Part shown: piece by piece, positions 29,101 to 37,724 of the stretch | Numbering within the stretch: position 1 is the stretch's first letter | Layout: the number at the start of each line of letters is the position of its first letter | Assembly (NCBI RefSeq): GCF_041058985.1 | Contig: NZ_JBEHZE010000002.1 | Span: 207,961 to 271,960 of the forward strand | DNA: 64,000 nt | Source: Hyphococcus lacteus | Lineage (GTDB): Bacteria > Pseudomonadota > Alphaproteobacteria > Caulobacterales > Parvularculaceae | Reading direction: 5' to 3' | Made by a program: the position numbers and the translations under genes | The notes under the pieces: generated by a model | What the model saw: the letters and a program-made list of their open reading frames with translations, nothing else | Databases searched by the model: none | Told to the model about the DNA's origin: nothing

Positions 29101-29315
29101 TTGCATTCGGTCTTGGGGTAACACCATTGGCCTTGAGCTCTGGTGCCGGAGCCGCTGGTCGGAATGCCATCGGCGCTTCTGTTCTTGGCGGAATGCTCGC
29201 TGCCTCACTCCTTGGTCTCTTCTTTACACCAATGTTCTACGTGCTCGTCCGTCGCCTCTTCGGCAGGACGAAACCGACCCACTCAAACTCCGTCGAACCT
29301 CAGGAAGCCGTTTAA
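26151..29315 (+). CDS. RND multidrug efflux transporter, HAE1 family (AcrB/MexB-like)
   Basis: Proton-driven inner-membrane drug exporter of 1054 residues, the usual length. It begins 'FFISRPIFAVVLAIIAMLAGAISLLNMPVEQYPDIAPP', the standard first helix. The proton-relay motif 'GLLVDDAIVVIENVDRIMEEE' in helix 4 has the paired aspartates, and the second half shows 'GLSAKNAILIVEFA' (helix 10 lysine) and 'ARTRLRPILMTSFAFGLGVTPLAL'. Two large periplasmic loops are present. The start is GTG 26151 preceded by AAAGGTAAAACGTC. It is followed by the outer-membrane factor gene after 2 bases. Confidence 0.96.
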   Translation: MANFFISRPIFAVVLAIIAMLAGAISLLNMPVEQYPDIAPPAVTLTATYPGASAKAVEDAVTQVIEQQMKGIDNLRYISASSSSDGAMSMTLTFESGTDPDIAQVQVQNKLALATPLLPAEVQRQGVVVNKAQTGFLMIVALSSEDDSYTQTDLADYIASNMQDPLSRVPGVGAIQLFASQYAMRIWLDPFQLANYGLSPNDVVAAVRAQNTQVTGGEIGGGPVVTGQQLNATITIQSLMQTPDEFRQIALRTLEDGSQVTVGDVAKVEMGSADYIRFGEFNERPAAGLAVQLATGANALATAKAVNERVDELSKSLPPNVNVESPYDTTPFVKESIKEVVKTLIEAAIFVSIIMFLFLQNIRATAIVMITVPVVLLGTMAILLALGFSINTLSMLAMVLAIGLLVDDAIVVIENVDRIMEEEKLPAKEATLKAMGEISGALVGIGAVLSAVFVPMAFFGGTAGVIYREFSVTIVSAMILSVLTAIVLTPALCAVLLKPVNKDILAQPGTFKYALATPLRLFNKVFNTGAAKHLSGTKSVINRAPRFVLLFVALSTVTAFAFTRLQGAFLPNEDQGIMMVQTQLPAGATFERTMAVNDQLEDFLREQEKDTVESYFTLAGMSFSSVGQNVGLGFINLKDWDERKGKDANVQAIIQRAMGAFQGIRDGQVFAFSPPAVPGLGQADGFDLYLQDRGGLGHDALIDARNQILGMAAQNPLLVGVRPNGLNDVPQLKIDIDQKKAQAMGLSLEAINSTIATAMGGVYVNDFLDRGRIKRVYVAAGSEYRKSPEDLNLWRIPNASGELVPFSAFADVSWEMGSPKLERYNGVSSVQILGAAAPGVSSGQAMTEIEKIAAALPDGFEIEWTGASAEERESGSKTPMLYALSILVVFLCLAALYESWSIPISVLLIVPLGVMGATFTALANGLANDIFFQVGLLTTVGLSAKNAILIVEFAHILEERGKTAVEAAIEAARTRLRPILMTSFAFGLGVTPLALSSGAGAAGRNAIGASVLGGMLAASLLGLFFTPMFYVLVRRLFGRTKPTHSNSVEPQEAV

Positions 29316-29317
29316 TC

Positions 29318-30754
29318 ATGAGTACATCTTTTAATGCCGGCTTAGGTCTGCTCAGCATGTTTATAGCTTCTGGTTGTGCAACCATGGCTCCGGAATATAA
29401 CCGACCAGAAAATGTAGTTTCTGATTCAGTCTCTTATTCAGACGCAGAAGACGCAAAGGTAAATCGCCTTTACGACTGGGAAGCCGTTTTTCCTGATCCA
29501 ACATTACAATTATTAATTAGAACAGCGCTAGAAAATAACCGCGATGTTCGTATTGCTGCATTAAATGTCGAACGCGCCCGCGCCACATACCAAATCCAGC
29601 GGTCAGATAGTCTTCCATCTATTGCTGCGAATGGCGGATACACACGACAGTCTATTGGCGAAAATGCTTCCTCCAATGGTATTTCAAGCACCACTGGAAG
29701 CTCAATCGACATTGAGCAATTTTCAGCGAATGCTGGTGTCAGCGCTTATGAGCTTGACCTTTTCGGCCGTGTCCGGAGCTTAAACAGGCAAGCCCTTAAT
29801 ACCTACCTTTCAACCGACGAAGCCCGGAAGTCAGCGGAAATCCTTTTGGTGTCCGAAGTTGCTAATGCGTATCTTCAACTCATTGCCGATCAGGAATTAC
29901 TCTCCATCGCAATCGACACGGCTATAAGCCAGCAAGACTCTCTGGATTTAACCAATCTACGGGTCGAAAACGGTATTGGAACTGACCTAGATGTACAGCG
30001 GGCAACTACATCAATTGAACGCGCAAAAGCTGATGTTGCGATTTTAGAAGCACAAACCGCCCGCGATATAAATGCATTGCAGTTGTTACTTGGCGTCTCT
30101 TCTTTGCCTGAGTTGAAAACTGATCGAAAAATAGATCAGCTAGAAATCGCTCGCGTCATTCCAGCCGGAGTGAATTCTGAAGTTCTCTTAAATCGTCCGG
30201 ATGTTCTGGCTGCTGAGAATCGTTTGATAGCAGCGAATGCTAATATTGGCGCAGCGCGCGCCGCCTTCTTTCCTCGAATTCTGTTAACGGCAAATGCTGG
30301 TTCCGCAACCGCAGATCTATCTGACCTCTTTTCTGGCGGCACTGGTGTATGGAGCTTTGCACCAACGGTTTCACTGCCGATTTTCACTGGCGGCCGCAAT
30401 CGGGCGCAATTGAAGGGAGCAAAAATTGATCGTGATATCGCGGTGTCAGAATATGAAAAATCAGTTCAGACGGCTTTTCGTGAAGTCGCCGATGCCCTAG
30501 CAACACGTAACACAATTGACGCTCGCATTTCTGCGACTGAAAAACTTGCTAGCGCAGCCTCTTCTACTTTTGCGTTATCCGAGGATAGATTTGAAAACGG
30601 CATTGATGATTATCTTGCCGTTCTGGATGCACAGCGCGCTGATTATGCTGCTCGACAAGAACTCGTAGCCGTCCAGTTAGCTGAGGCGGTCAATGTAATT
30701 GAAATTTTCCGCGCCCTTGGCGGACCGGTTCAACACGCAACCCTGACTAACTAG
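29318..30754 (+). CDS. Outer-membrane efflux lipoprotein (NodT/OprM family)
   Basis: TolC-like outer-membrane channel that completes the RND pump. The 478-residue protein begins with a lipoprotein signal ('IASGCATMAPEYNRPE'). It contains the duplicated coiled-coil family pattern: 'LLIRTALENNRDVRIAALNVERARATYQIQRSDSLPSI', 'ISAYELDLFGRVRSLNR'-type motif (here 'VSAYELDLFGRVRS'), 'NRPDVLAAENRLIAANANIGAARAAFFPRI' and 'LDAQRADYAARQELVAVQLAEAVNVIEIFRALGG'. Its last 8 bases overlap the convergent glucokinase gene, so there is no room for a terminator between the two. Confidence 0.94.
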   Translation: MSTSFNAGLGLLSMFIASGCATMAPEYNRPENVVSDSVSYSDAEDAKVNRLYDWEAVFPDPTLQLLIRTALENNRDVRIAALNVERARATYQIQRSDSLPSIAANGGYTRQSIGENASSNGISSTTGSSIDIEQFSANAGVSAYELDLFGRVRSLNRQALNTYLSTDEARKSAEILLVSEVANAYLQLIADQELLSIAIDTAISQQDSLDLTNLRVENGIGTDLDVQRATTSIERAKADVAILEAQTARDINALQLLLGVSSLPELKTDRKIDQLEIARVIPAGVNSEVLLNRPDVLAAENRLIAANANIGAARAAFFPRILLTANAGSATADLSDLFSGGTGVWSFAPTVSLPIFTGGRNRAQLKGAKIDRDIAVSEYEKSVQTAFREVADALATRNTIDARISATEKLASAASSTFALSEDRFENGIDDYLAVLDAQRADYAARQELVAVQLAEAVNVIEIFRALGGPVQHATLTN

Positions 30755-31706
30755 CCCCCAGGCGGGCATGACCAACAACCATGTCCGCCGCCCCCAATAA
30801 GGCCACGTTGTCACGAATAATCAATCGTACAGGGATTGATGACATATATTTACTCATTTCTGCTTTGTCGTTGAAGCGCTCAACAAACGCGCTCTCATTT
30901 AGTAGTTCACGCATCTGCGGTAAGATTCCGCCCGCCAAGATAACGCCGCCCAGTGCACCCGTTGCCAACACGGCATCGCCAACTGCCTGCCCCAACATTT
31001 CGCAAAACATCGAAACCGCTTCAACGGCAAATTGATCACCCCCACTACGGGCTGCGGCCGTGACAGCTTCCCCGCTCCACAAACCAATGTCCACACCCGA
31101 CAACGCACAGTAAATTTCAACCAACCCATTACCGGACAATAGGCGCTCAACGCTAACCCGATGAAAACGCATTTCCAGCTTTTCGATGACTGCTTTTTGG
31201 GCCGCACCAATAGGGGCAAACAGCACATGACCGCCTTCCGTGGCGATAATCTTTCGCTTAACCGAAATTGCTTGCCCAAGGCCTGTACCCGGCCCAATGA
31301 TGAGTGTCGGCTTTTCCGGGTCACCATGACCTGACTTTATTATTTCAAAATCATCATCAGTCAAAAGCCGTACACCAGACGCAAGCGCTTCAAAATCATT
31401 GACCACCTTAAATGATGCTAGGCCCAAGGCGCGCTTGATCTCAGCGCTGCCAAGAACCCATGGAGAGTTCGTGAACTTTACGGTCTCATCCAAAACCGGT
31501 CCCGCCATAGCGAAACATCCTATTGCGGGTTTTGCATCGGCCCCACGTAGGAATTCCGCTGCTACCTCATCGACCGAAGAATAATCTCTCACCTTAAATT
31601 GGCGAATTTTCGAGAGAGTAATCGTACCCTTTTCTCGTCGGCCAAGCGCAAATCGTGCGTGCGTTCCGCCAAGATCGGCGACAATAATTTCATCATTTAC
31701 TGCCAT
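30747..31706 (-). CDS. glk: Glucokinase (Glk family)
   Basis: ATP-dependent glucose phosphorylation to glucose 6-phosphate in the cytoplasm. The 319-residue protein has 'IIVADLGGTHARFAL' (phosphate-binding), 'GCFAMAGPVLDETVKFTNSPWVL', 'VVNDFEALASGV', 'IIGPGTGLGQA' and 'TEGGHVLFAPIGAAQ', which together define the bacterial Glk family rather than ROK kinases. 'GALGGVILAGGILPQM' forms the adenosine site. The gene stands alone, divergent from the antiporter gene at 31912 and convergent with the efflux channel gene. The length is normal. Confidence 0.92.
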   Translation of the reverse strand: MAVNDEIIVADLGGTHARFALGRREKGTITLSKIRQFKVRDYSSVDEVAAEFLRGADAKPAIGCFAMAGPVLDETVKFTNSPWVLGSAEIKRALGLASFKVVNDFEALASGVRLLTDDDFEIIKSGHGDPEKPTLIIGPGTGLGQAISVKRKIIATEGGHVLFAPIGAAQKAVIEKLEMRFHRVSVERLLSGNGLVEIYCALSGVDIGLWSGEAVTAAARSGGDQFAVEAVSMFCEMLGQAVGDAVLATGALGGVILAGGILPQMRELLNESAFVERFNDKAEMSKYMSSIPVRLIIRDNVALLGAADMVVGHARLGAS

Positions 31707-31911
31707 ATGGATTTTCCATTCGCTGCCGAGAGATCATTTTCGTATTGAAAACATTCATATCACAATCCCTCTTTCACGAAGAAATGGCAGTAAGGTTCAT
31801 TTGGCTCCGTTTTTTTATCTTCTAATCCTGATTTTAAACGAATTTTCTATCTTCACTCCTTGCACTGAACGGTCGTCGTCACTTAATTAAACATAAGCGG
31901 AGGAGAGATTT

Positions 31912-33765
31912 TTGATTGAGACGATCAATTTAGCAATTTTAATTGGTGCAGGACTGGTTATTCTTAGTACCTTGACCAGCCTCGTCTCGCAACGCATCGG
32001 CGCCCCACTACTTCTCGTATTTCTAGGAATCGGCCTTCTGGCTGGCCAAGATGGCGTTCTTGGTATCCAGTTTGACAGCGGTGGAACGGCTTACTTTATC
32101 GGTTCTTTAGCGCTCGCCATCATTCTTTTCGATAGTGGGTTTGAAACGCCACTGCGAAGTTACCGCCTCGCGGCCGCCCCAGCACTTACTTTGGCGACCC
32201 TTGGCGTCGTTCTCACCGCTGGGTTGGTCGGTGTTGCCTCTCACTATTTATTCGGTGTTAGCTGGATCGAAGGCTTCCTTCTCGGGTCTATTGTTGCGTC
32301 CACCGACGCTGCGGCTGTATTTTTTCTTTTGCGCGTTGGCGGATTAAAGCTTCGCGACAAGGTCAAGGCGACACTTGAAGTAGAATCCGGTGCTAACGAC
32401 CCCATGGCGATCTTCCTTACCGCGATGTTTGTGGAACTCGCCGCTTCCCAAGCGGACCCTGGTTTTGGTTTCAGCGCAAGTTTTATCGCTTCATTTGCCC
32501 AACAAATCGGTCTCGGACTCATAATCGGTATCATCGGGGGTGGAGCCGTTGCCGCACTATTAAACCGGTTGCGCAATCTCGACCCGGGGTTATTTCCAAT
32601 TGCCGGTCTCGCAACCGCGTTGGTTGTATTCGCAGCCAGTGGCTTACTCGGTGGGAGTGGCTTCCTTTCGGCCTATGTCGCCGGTGTGGTCGCGGGCAAC
32701 CGACGGCTAATTTTTCCGCATCGTATTCGACGCTTCCAAGTTGGCATGACCTGGCTTGCTCAAATCGGCATGTTTTTAACGCTCGGTCTTTTGGCTACGC
32801 CCTCGGAGTTCGGTGTCATCATCCTCCCCGCGATCGCGCTCGCCATTATTCTAATTTTCTTTGCGCGGCCGCTAGCTGTTTGGATTTGCCTTTTGCCATT
32901 CAAATTCAAATGGCGCGAAAAACTGTTTGTAGGGTGGGTTGGCCTGCGCGGTGCCGTTTCGATCATGCTGGCAATTTTGCCGGGCCTTGGCGGCGTTCAG
33001 AATGGCGATACTTTTTTCAACATTGTGTTTGTCATGGTTTTGGCTTCGTTATTGATACAGGGGTGGACCATTAGTCTCGCAGCTCACCTTCTTAACATGT
33101 TACTCCCCCATGGCCCCGGACTACTTGACCGCATTGAACTTGAGTTACCGGGTGACGCTGAGCTGGAATTGGTCAGTTACCGAATTCATCCAGAAAGTAC
33201 CGTTGCAATTGGAGAGCGTGTCCCGCGATGGGCACGGCCAGTTTTAATCATGCGGGGTAGCCGAACCTATTCTATCCACAATATTGGTCATCTTCAGGCT
33301 GATGATCGAGTTTATCTATTCGCCTCGCCTCGCCAACTAGAGATACTCGACAAAATTTACGCCAGCCCGGCAGACCTCGATCACCCCTCTCTATACGGAG
33401 ATTTCGTGTTCGGTGGCGAGGTAAAGTTCAGTAATATTGCCAAACAATACGGACTTACTGCGTTCAACCTCGAAAGCGAAGAAACCGTTGGAGAATATCT
33501 CGAACGCGAATTTAGCGGTGAGCCCGTTGTAGGGGATCGTCTGTCTGTTGGTTCAGTAGATCTCGTTGTAACCGCATTAAGCGAAGACAACGTTATCGAA
33601 ACGATCGGGTTAATTATCGACCCAGATAGTTTTGCACGGCCAAATATCCCAAAGGTTTTAACAAACAAAATACGCGGCTCAATTCGCAATATACGTGCGC
33701 GTTTAAACGCATCTGCATCGACGACGGCCACAGATGACCACCAATCGACCGAGGCCAATACATAA
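31912..33765 (+). CDS. Potassium/proton antiporter, NhaP2/CvrA type
   Basis: An inner-membrane cation/proton antiporter of the CPA1 family with a cytoplasmic regulatory tail, 617 residues. The transport domain (residues about 1-390) shows 'RIGAPLLLVFLGIGLLAGQDGVLGIQFD', 'ALAIILFDSGFETPL', 'GSIVASTDAAAVFFLLR' and 'VESGANDPMAIFLTAMFVEL', with the ion-binding Asp residues. The tail includes 'ELVSYRIHPESTVAIGERVPRWARPVLIMRGSRTYS', a TrkA-C type domain, then a CorC/HlyC-like end, matching K+/H+ antiporters of the NhaP2 group. The start is TTG, 8 bases after GGAGGAGAG. Confidence 0.9.
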   Translation: MIETINLAILIGAGLVILSTLTSLVSQRIGAPLLLVFLGIGLLAGQDGVLGIQFDSGGTAYFIGSLALAIILFDSGFETPLRSYRLAAAPALTLATLGVVLTAGLVGVASHYLFGVSWIEGFLLGSIVASTDAAAVFFLLRVGGLKLRDKVKATLEVESGANDPMAIFLTAMFVELAASQADPGFGFSASFIASFAQQIGLGLIIGIIGGGAVAALLNRLRNLDPGLFPIAGLATALVVFAASGLLGGSGFLSAYVAGVVAGNRRLIFPHRIRRFQVGMTWLAQIGMFLTLGLLATPSEFGVIILPAIALAIILIFFARPLAVWICLLPFKFKWREKLFVGWVGLRGAVSIMLAILPGLGGVQNGDTFFNIVFVMVLASLLIQGWTISLAAHLLNMLLPHGPGLLDRIELELPGDAELELVSYRIHPESTVAIGERVPRWARPVLIMRGSRTYSIHNIGHLQADDRVYLFASPRQLEILDKIYASPADLDHPSLYGDFVFGGEVKFSNIAKQYGLTAFNLESEETVGEYLEREFSGEPVVGDRLSVGSVDLVVTALSEDNVIETIGLIIDPDSFARPNIPKVLTNKIRGSIRNIRARLNASASTTATDDHQSTEANT

Positions 33766-34197
33766 TCACAAAACTGGTGATGTTATGTTCTAAAGGTACC
33801 AACACGGCCTGCGGCGAATGCTGCATTGTGCCCTACGTTCCAATAATCTGCACTGGTTAGATCGTTTCCCGCTCATTATCTTCCGCAATTTACAAATTAA
33901 ACCGGCTTCCCTCCTTCACGCCGGACCTTACACAATAGTGGCTCAAATCGAAATTCTTACTGGAATAGCTGGTGCTATCCTATTTCGGTGCATCGCGGTG
34001 CTTGAATTGTGCGCCACCATCTCGACTTTCATCCGCGATATGGTGGCAGCATGCGGTTTGGGACGTACGCAAGTTCAATCGACAATTTTTAGCCCGCAAA
34101 GATTCTATATAAAATAGAAAAGACGCCCAACATTATTGCCTCCAGTATTGACAGCGCTTGCGTAGTTCAGAAAAAGTCAATCCAGAGGGGAAGGAAT
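33766..34197. other. Non-coding stretch before the response regulator gene
   Basis: About 430 bases without a recognised gene. A short inverted repeat ATCAC-N7-GTGAT follows the antiporter stop, and TTCTAT-N5-ATAGAA lies at 34103-34119, roughly 80 bases before the response regulator start. No copy of the NTGGGTA-N4-NACCCAT motif seen elsewhere in this locus was found here. Confidence 0.4.
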
Positions 34198-34842
34198 TTG
34201 AGCGCTGATTCACCAAAGAAACGGGTGATTGTTGCTGATGATCATGCGATCGTCCGCAGCGGTACGATTGCTGTATTGTCCGAGATTGATGGGGTCTCTA
34301 TCGTAGCGGAGGTTGCCGACGGCCTCAGCGCCATTGCGGAAATCAAAAAACATCAGCCTGACCTTTTGGTGCTTGACGCGGCGATGCCGCATGCATCCGG
34401 CATTGAAGTACTGGCGGACACACGTCGCTGGAGTCCTGATACCGCAATCACGTTGCTCACAGGGTTTACATCAGCAGGCATTTTGGCGAATTGGCTTGCC
34501 GCCGATGTCGACGGCATCCTTTTGAAATCCTGTAGCCATGTAGAAATGAGAACCTGTTTTGAGGCGGTTCTTTCAGGCGGACGGTTTATATCAAAAGACG
34601 CCAGCGAGATTCTCGAACGGACAACACCGGTAGAAGCGATCACCAACAGGGAACGCGAAGTTCTGGCGCTTATTGCTATGGGGCGCCAAAGCGCCGATAT
34701 CGCGAAACGTTTGAACATAAGTGCACGAACGGTCGAGAAGCACAGAGCCAGCCTTATGGCTAAAATCGGGGTTAATTCCGTAGCGCAATTGATTGCGTAC
34801 GCTTTACGAGAGGGATTGCTGGACGAGCATCGTCAAATGTGA
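34198..34842 (+). CDS. NarL/FixJ-type response regulator
   Basis: A two-component response regulator of 214 residues: receiver domain at residues 8-125 and a LuxR-type helix-turn-helix at about 150-205. The acidic pocket is in 'VIVADDHAIVRSG', the phosphorylated Asp is residue 60 ('LLVLDAAMP'), Thr is in 'LLTGF' and Lys in 'ILLKS'. The DNA-binding part reads 'ITNREREVLALIAMGRQSADIAKRLNISARTVEKHRASLMAKIG'. The start is TTG with GGGGAAGGA upstream. The cognate kinase follows after 66 bases. NarL-type heptamer palindromes found at 34872 and 38448 are its likely targets. Confidence 0.93.
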   Translation: MSADSPKKRVIVADDHAIVRSGTIAVLSEIDGVSIVAEVADGLSAIAEIKKHQPDLLVLDAAMPHASGIEVLADTRRWSPDTAITLLTGFTSAGILANWLAADVDGILLKSCSHVEMRTCFEAVLSGGRFISKDASEILERTTPVEAITNREREVLALIAMGRQSADIAKRLNISARTVEKHRASLMAKIGVNSVAQLIAYALREGLLDEHRQM

Positions 34843-34871
34843 GCAGCGCGGAGATGCCCACAATCATTTAA

Positions 34872-34889
34872 CTGGGTATTCTCACCCAT
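34872..34889. promoter_or_regulatory. NarL-type inverted heptamer site upstream of the histidine kinase
   Basis: CTGGGTA-TTCT-CACCCAT, 20 bases before the kinase start. It has the same architecture (NTGGGTA, 4 bases, NACCCAT) as the perfect palindrome at 38447-38468, and the halves follow the NarL-family heptamer TACYYMT with one deviation each. It is a probable autoregulatory site of the adjacent response regulator. Confidence 0.55.
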
Positions 34890-34908
34890 TGCACGGATCA
34901 GGACCGTG

Positions 34909-36951
34909 ATGAACATTGACCACATGAAAGCGCAGATAACTCAGCAATGGAGGCGATTCCCGGATTGGGGTCAAACCAGCGCAACCTTGTTAGCGGTTTT
35001 CATTATTGCAGCACTAGTGAGCTTTGGATTGTTGACGCGCGAAGCGCCCCTCGCTCCAAATGACGGCGTCATAAAGTTGCCGGTTGAAGGGTTCAACGGA
35101 GCCTTTTTTGGACCTTATGCAGAACAACTTGCCGAAATCGATGAAGCGCTGACTGTAACCGAGGCGGCTTCAAGCGTCGGGTGGAAGCCGGTAGAATCAC
35201 GTTACATGAACTTTGAAGGGCCGCTCCGCCCAATCTGGTTACGGACAACAATTCAAAACACAAGCGCAGAAACTATTACCGTCCGATTTGATTCGCGCCG
35301 CGTCGCTTTCAATTTCATGACATTTTACCTCGCCGATGAAAATGGAGAAAATGCGCATCAATTTCTTGACTACAGCTATCGTGCGCCATTCTCTGCGCGT
35401 CCGGTAAACCACCGTATTCTGGTTGCCGATGTTGAACTCGCGCCACAGGAAACAAGGACAGCCTTTGTTCGATTTCAAGGTCTCTATAACTCTGTCTTGC
35501 CGTTAAGACTCGCCAGCGTGGAAGCTTTTGAGCGTGCTGATAAGTATGAAGTTTTCTGGTCAGCGATGTTTTACGGAACGTTTTGCGCAATTTTTGTATT
35601 GACCATTTTAACGTCGCCTTTGATCGGGTGGCGATTGGCGGCAAGTTTTGGTTTTTTCCTTATCGTTTCTATTGTGTCTGTTTGGTCCGTTGAGGGGTAT
35701 GTGGATCAATTGGTGATTCCAGACAAAAATAAGTATACGGCGCGCCTAACAGATACAATCTACATCTTAAATTACATCGCCATACTGACCCTCAGCCGGA
35801 ACCTGTTCAATTTGCGCGATCAGGCACCAGTTCTCGATCGGCTCTTACAAGCGTCGATTGCTGTGTTCGTTATCTTTGTGGGATACTATTTTCTAATCGG
35901 CATAGAAGCGAGAACGGTTTTTGTACCTTTTGCGCTTACTTTCCGTGTCTTATGTTTAGCACTTCATGCGGCCGTTGGCATCTGGGCGATTTCCAATCGC
36001 CAAAAAGGCGGTACGATTTTCACATTAAGCGCAGTCATTTTGACATTGGCCTCAATCTGCATGGTTGTGGACGAAACCTTTGGCTATCCTTTTGGCGGCG
36101 TTCCTTTCACTTTGCGCTGGCTCGTCACCATCGAAGCGACCGCATTTGCAATCGCCATCATACAGACTGTTGTTGAGATCAAACGCCAGCGGGACGCTGG
36201 CGTTCAGGCAGACCTTGAAGCGACAAAAGAAAAGCTCCGGCTATCAGTCGCATTACGCGAAAGCCAACAGGCCTATGACCGCGCACAGCGCAGAGCTGGC
36301 CAATATCAACAGAAGTTGGAAACAGTCAGCCACGATATGTTGCAACCTTTAGCGTCTTTGAAAAAAGCCGTCGGCGATAACCTGCAACTAGATGAAGCGT
36401 CATCAAAAAAAATGTCAGATGCATTTAGTTATTTTGAGGCACTGGCGCGCGAAAACGTCCAGCACGGAACCGGCGGTCGCGACGACCATGGTAGACTTCA
36501 CCTGCCAACGGTGCCACCGCTTACGGTTTCTACGATCATCAACAATGTTGTTAAGATGTTTGAAGACGAAGCCGCGTCAAAAGGTTTGCAGCTTCGCGCG
36601 GTATTATCGGATCAGGACGAAACTACGGACGATCCGGTATTGTTGATGCGCGCCATCAGCAACCTCGTGTCCAACAGCATTCAATATACCGATGAAGGTG
36701 AAGTTGTAATTGCCGTCGACTTTAAAGATGGACGCAGCATTGTAACGGTGCGAGATACCGGTCCTGGAATTGCTCCGGATATGCTTGAAACCGTCAAGCA
36801 AAGCGGCGTTAAAGGCGTGCAATCAGTTGGCAGTGGTCTCGGGCTGTCCATCGTGGAAGACGCTGCCCAACGTCTTGGCGCTGCATTTACCATGACCTCG
36901 GACATAGGTGCTGGAACACTGGCTTCACTTCAGCTCCCCGCGAAAACCTAG
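34909..36951 (+). CDS. Sensor histidine kinase with 7TM-DISM membrane domain
   Basis: A membrane sensor kinase of about 680 residues. After one N-terminal helix comes an extracellular 7TMR-DISM type-2-like beta domain (about residues 60-210; note 'PIWLRTTIQNTSAETITVRFDSRRVAFNFMTFYL'), which in this family binds small ligands such as carbohydrates. A seven-helix membrane block follows (about 220-420), then a coiled coil and the kinase core. The phospho-accepting His is residue 475 ('TVSHDMLQPLASLK'). The ATPase domain shows N box 'AISNLVSNSIQYT', G1 'VRDTGPGIAPDM' and G2 'GSGLGLSIVEDAAQRLGA'. ATG 34909 is preferred over the adjacent GTG because AGGA lies 5 bases upstream. Its stop overlaps the stop of the convergent lipoprotein gene in a shared CTAG. 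Confidence 0.92.
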   Translation: MNIDHMKAQITQQWRRFPDWGQTSATLLAVFIIAALVSFGLLTREAPLAPNDGVIKLPVEGFNGAFFGPYAEQLAEIDEALTVTEAASSVGWKPVESRYMNFEGPLRPIWLRTTIQNTSAETITVRFDSRRVAFNFMTFYLADENGENAHQFLDYSYRAPFSARPVNHRILVADVELAPQETRTAFVRFQGLYNSVLPLRLASVEAFERADKYEVFWSAMFYGTFCAIFVLTILTSPLIGWRLAASFGFFLIVSIVSVWSVEGYVDQLVIPDKNKYTARLTDTIYILNYIAILTLSRNLFNLRDQAPVLDRLLQASIAVFVIFVGYYFLIGIEARTVFVPFALTFRVLCLALHAAVGIWAISNRQKGGTIFTLSAVILTLASICMVVDETFGYPFGGVPFTLRWLVTIEATAFAIAIIQTVVEIKRQRDAGVQADLEATKEKLRLSVALRESQQAYDRAQRRAGQYQQKLETVSHDMLQPLASLKKAVGDNLQLDEASSKKMSDAFSYFEALARENVQHGTGGRDDHGRLHLPTVPPLTVSTIINNVVKMFEDEAASKGLQLRAVLSDQDETTDDPVLLMRAISNLVSNSIQYTDEGEVVIAVDFKDGRSIVTVRDTGPGIAPDMLETVKQSGVKGVQSVGSGLGLSIVEDAAQRLGAAFTMTSDIGAGTLASLQLPAKT

Positions 36952-37724
36952 AACGAAGCATTCTTGATAAGCCGGGTTTGATAATTAGAGTTTGGCTGAG
37001 TGATCACCGCACACGAAGATGTCAGAAACTCAGTGCGCCCAAGTCCAGGAAAATCAAAAACATTGGGTGTTTCAGTTGTCAAAAATTCCGGTACCACGCC
37101 GCCGCATAGCATTGGCCCTACGCATTCCTTCCAGGAAAGAAAAGTTGGCTCGCCTGAGCGTAAAATAATCTGACGGTCACGATTGTCCTCAGGGTGCCAA
37201 ACACCATTCAGATCAATCTTGTCAGACGCATTTTCTGCGTTTTCGCAAGTCAGCGGTTCAAGGTCGGTATTCTGCAATGTAAAATCGACAGATCGACCAG
37301 ATTTTATAAACAAGCGGTTATAACCGGTGTCGTATGAAAAGACGTATATTGTCGGCTCGACATTTTCAAATACGAACTGTCGTGTTGGCGTCCGCCTACA
37401 GTCTTTTTTAACGCCACCGATAGCTTTCTCGAAAAGAAAATATCCGCTGATATGAATTTTTCGCCCATCGCGATCAAGGGTTACATTCAGCGTGTCTCCA
37501 GCGGGGCTTAATGAACTGGAGGTACAACGGCCAAGAAAAACCTCGACGGTCAAATCGCCAGTTTCAGGGTTTCGTTCTGCGTGTATGCGCGGCAGAACAG
37601 ACGATAGTCCATCCGACATAGCGTCAATTTTGGCGGGCCCCTCTGCGTCAGCTCTATCTTGTGCTGTCGCACAGCCCAAAAGAGTCAATGCCGTCAAGAC
37701 CACGACGAAGAACCTAGTCTGCAC
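36948..37724 (-). CDS. Lipoprotein of unknown function
   Basis: I do not recognise this 258-residue protein. It has a lipoprotein signal ending 'LTALTLLGC' and then a mainly beta region with eight or so cysteines, probably disulfide-bonded ('LGRCTSSSLSPAG', 'KKDCRRTPTR', 'PLTCENAENA', 'WKECVGPMLCGG', 'TSSCAVI'). A 'LNGVWHPEDNRDRQIILRSGEPTFLSW' segment resembles small beta-barrel modules. The start at GTG 37724 has GAGG upstream and overlaps the preceding gene by 11 bases, so the two are likely one transcript. The neighbours are a two-component system and a Cys-rich secreted protein. It may be part of an envelope response, but that is inference. Confidence 0.75.
   Translation of the reverse strand: MQTRFFVVVLTALTLLGCATAQDRADAEGPAKIDAMSDGLSSVLPRIHAERNPETGDLTVEVFLGRCTSSSLSPAGDTLNVTLDRDGRKIHISGYFLFEKAIGGVKKDCRRTPTRQFVFENVEPTIYVFSYDTGYNRLFIKSGRSVDFTLQNTDLEPLTCENAENASDKIDLNGVWHPEDNRDRQIILRSGEPTFLSWKECVGPMLCGGVVPEFLTTETPNVFDFPGLGRTEFLTSSCAVITQPNSNYQTRLIKNASF

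Noticed and set aside
33818..34117. 100-codon plus-strand open frame in the gap before the response regulator
   Set aside because: It has no ribosome site, no recognisable domain and atypical residue composition; it is treated as non-coding.
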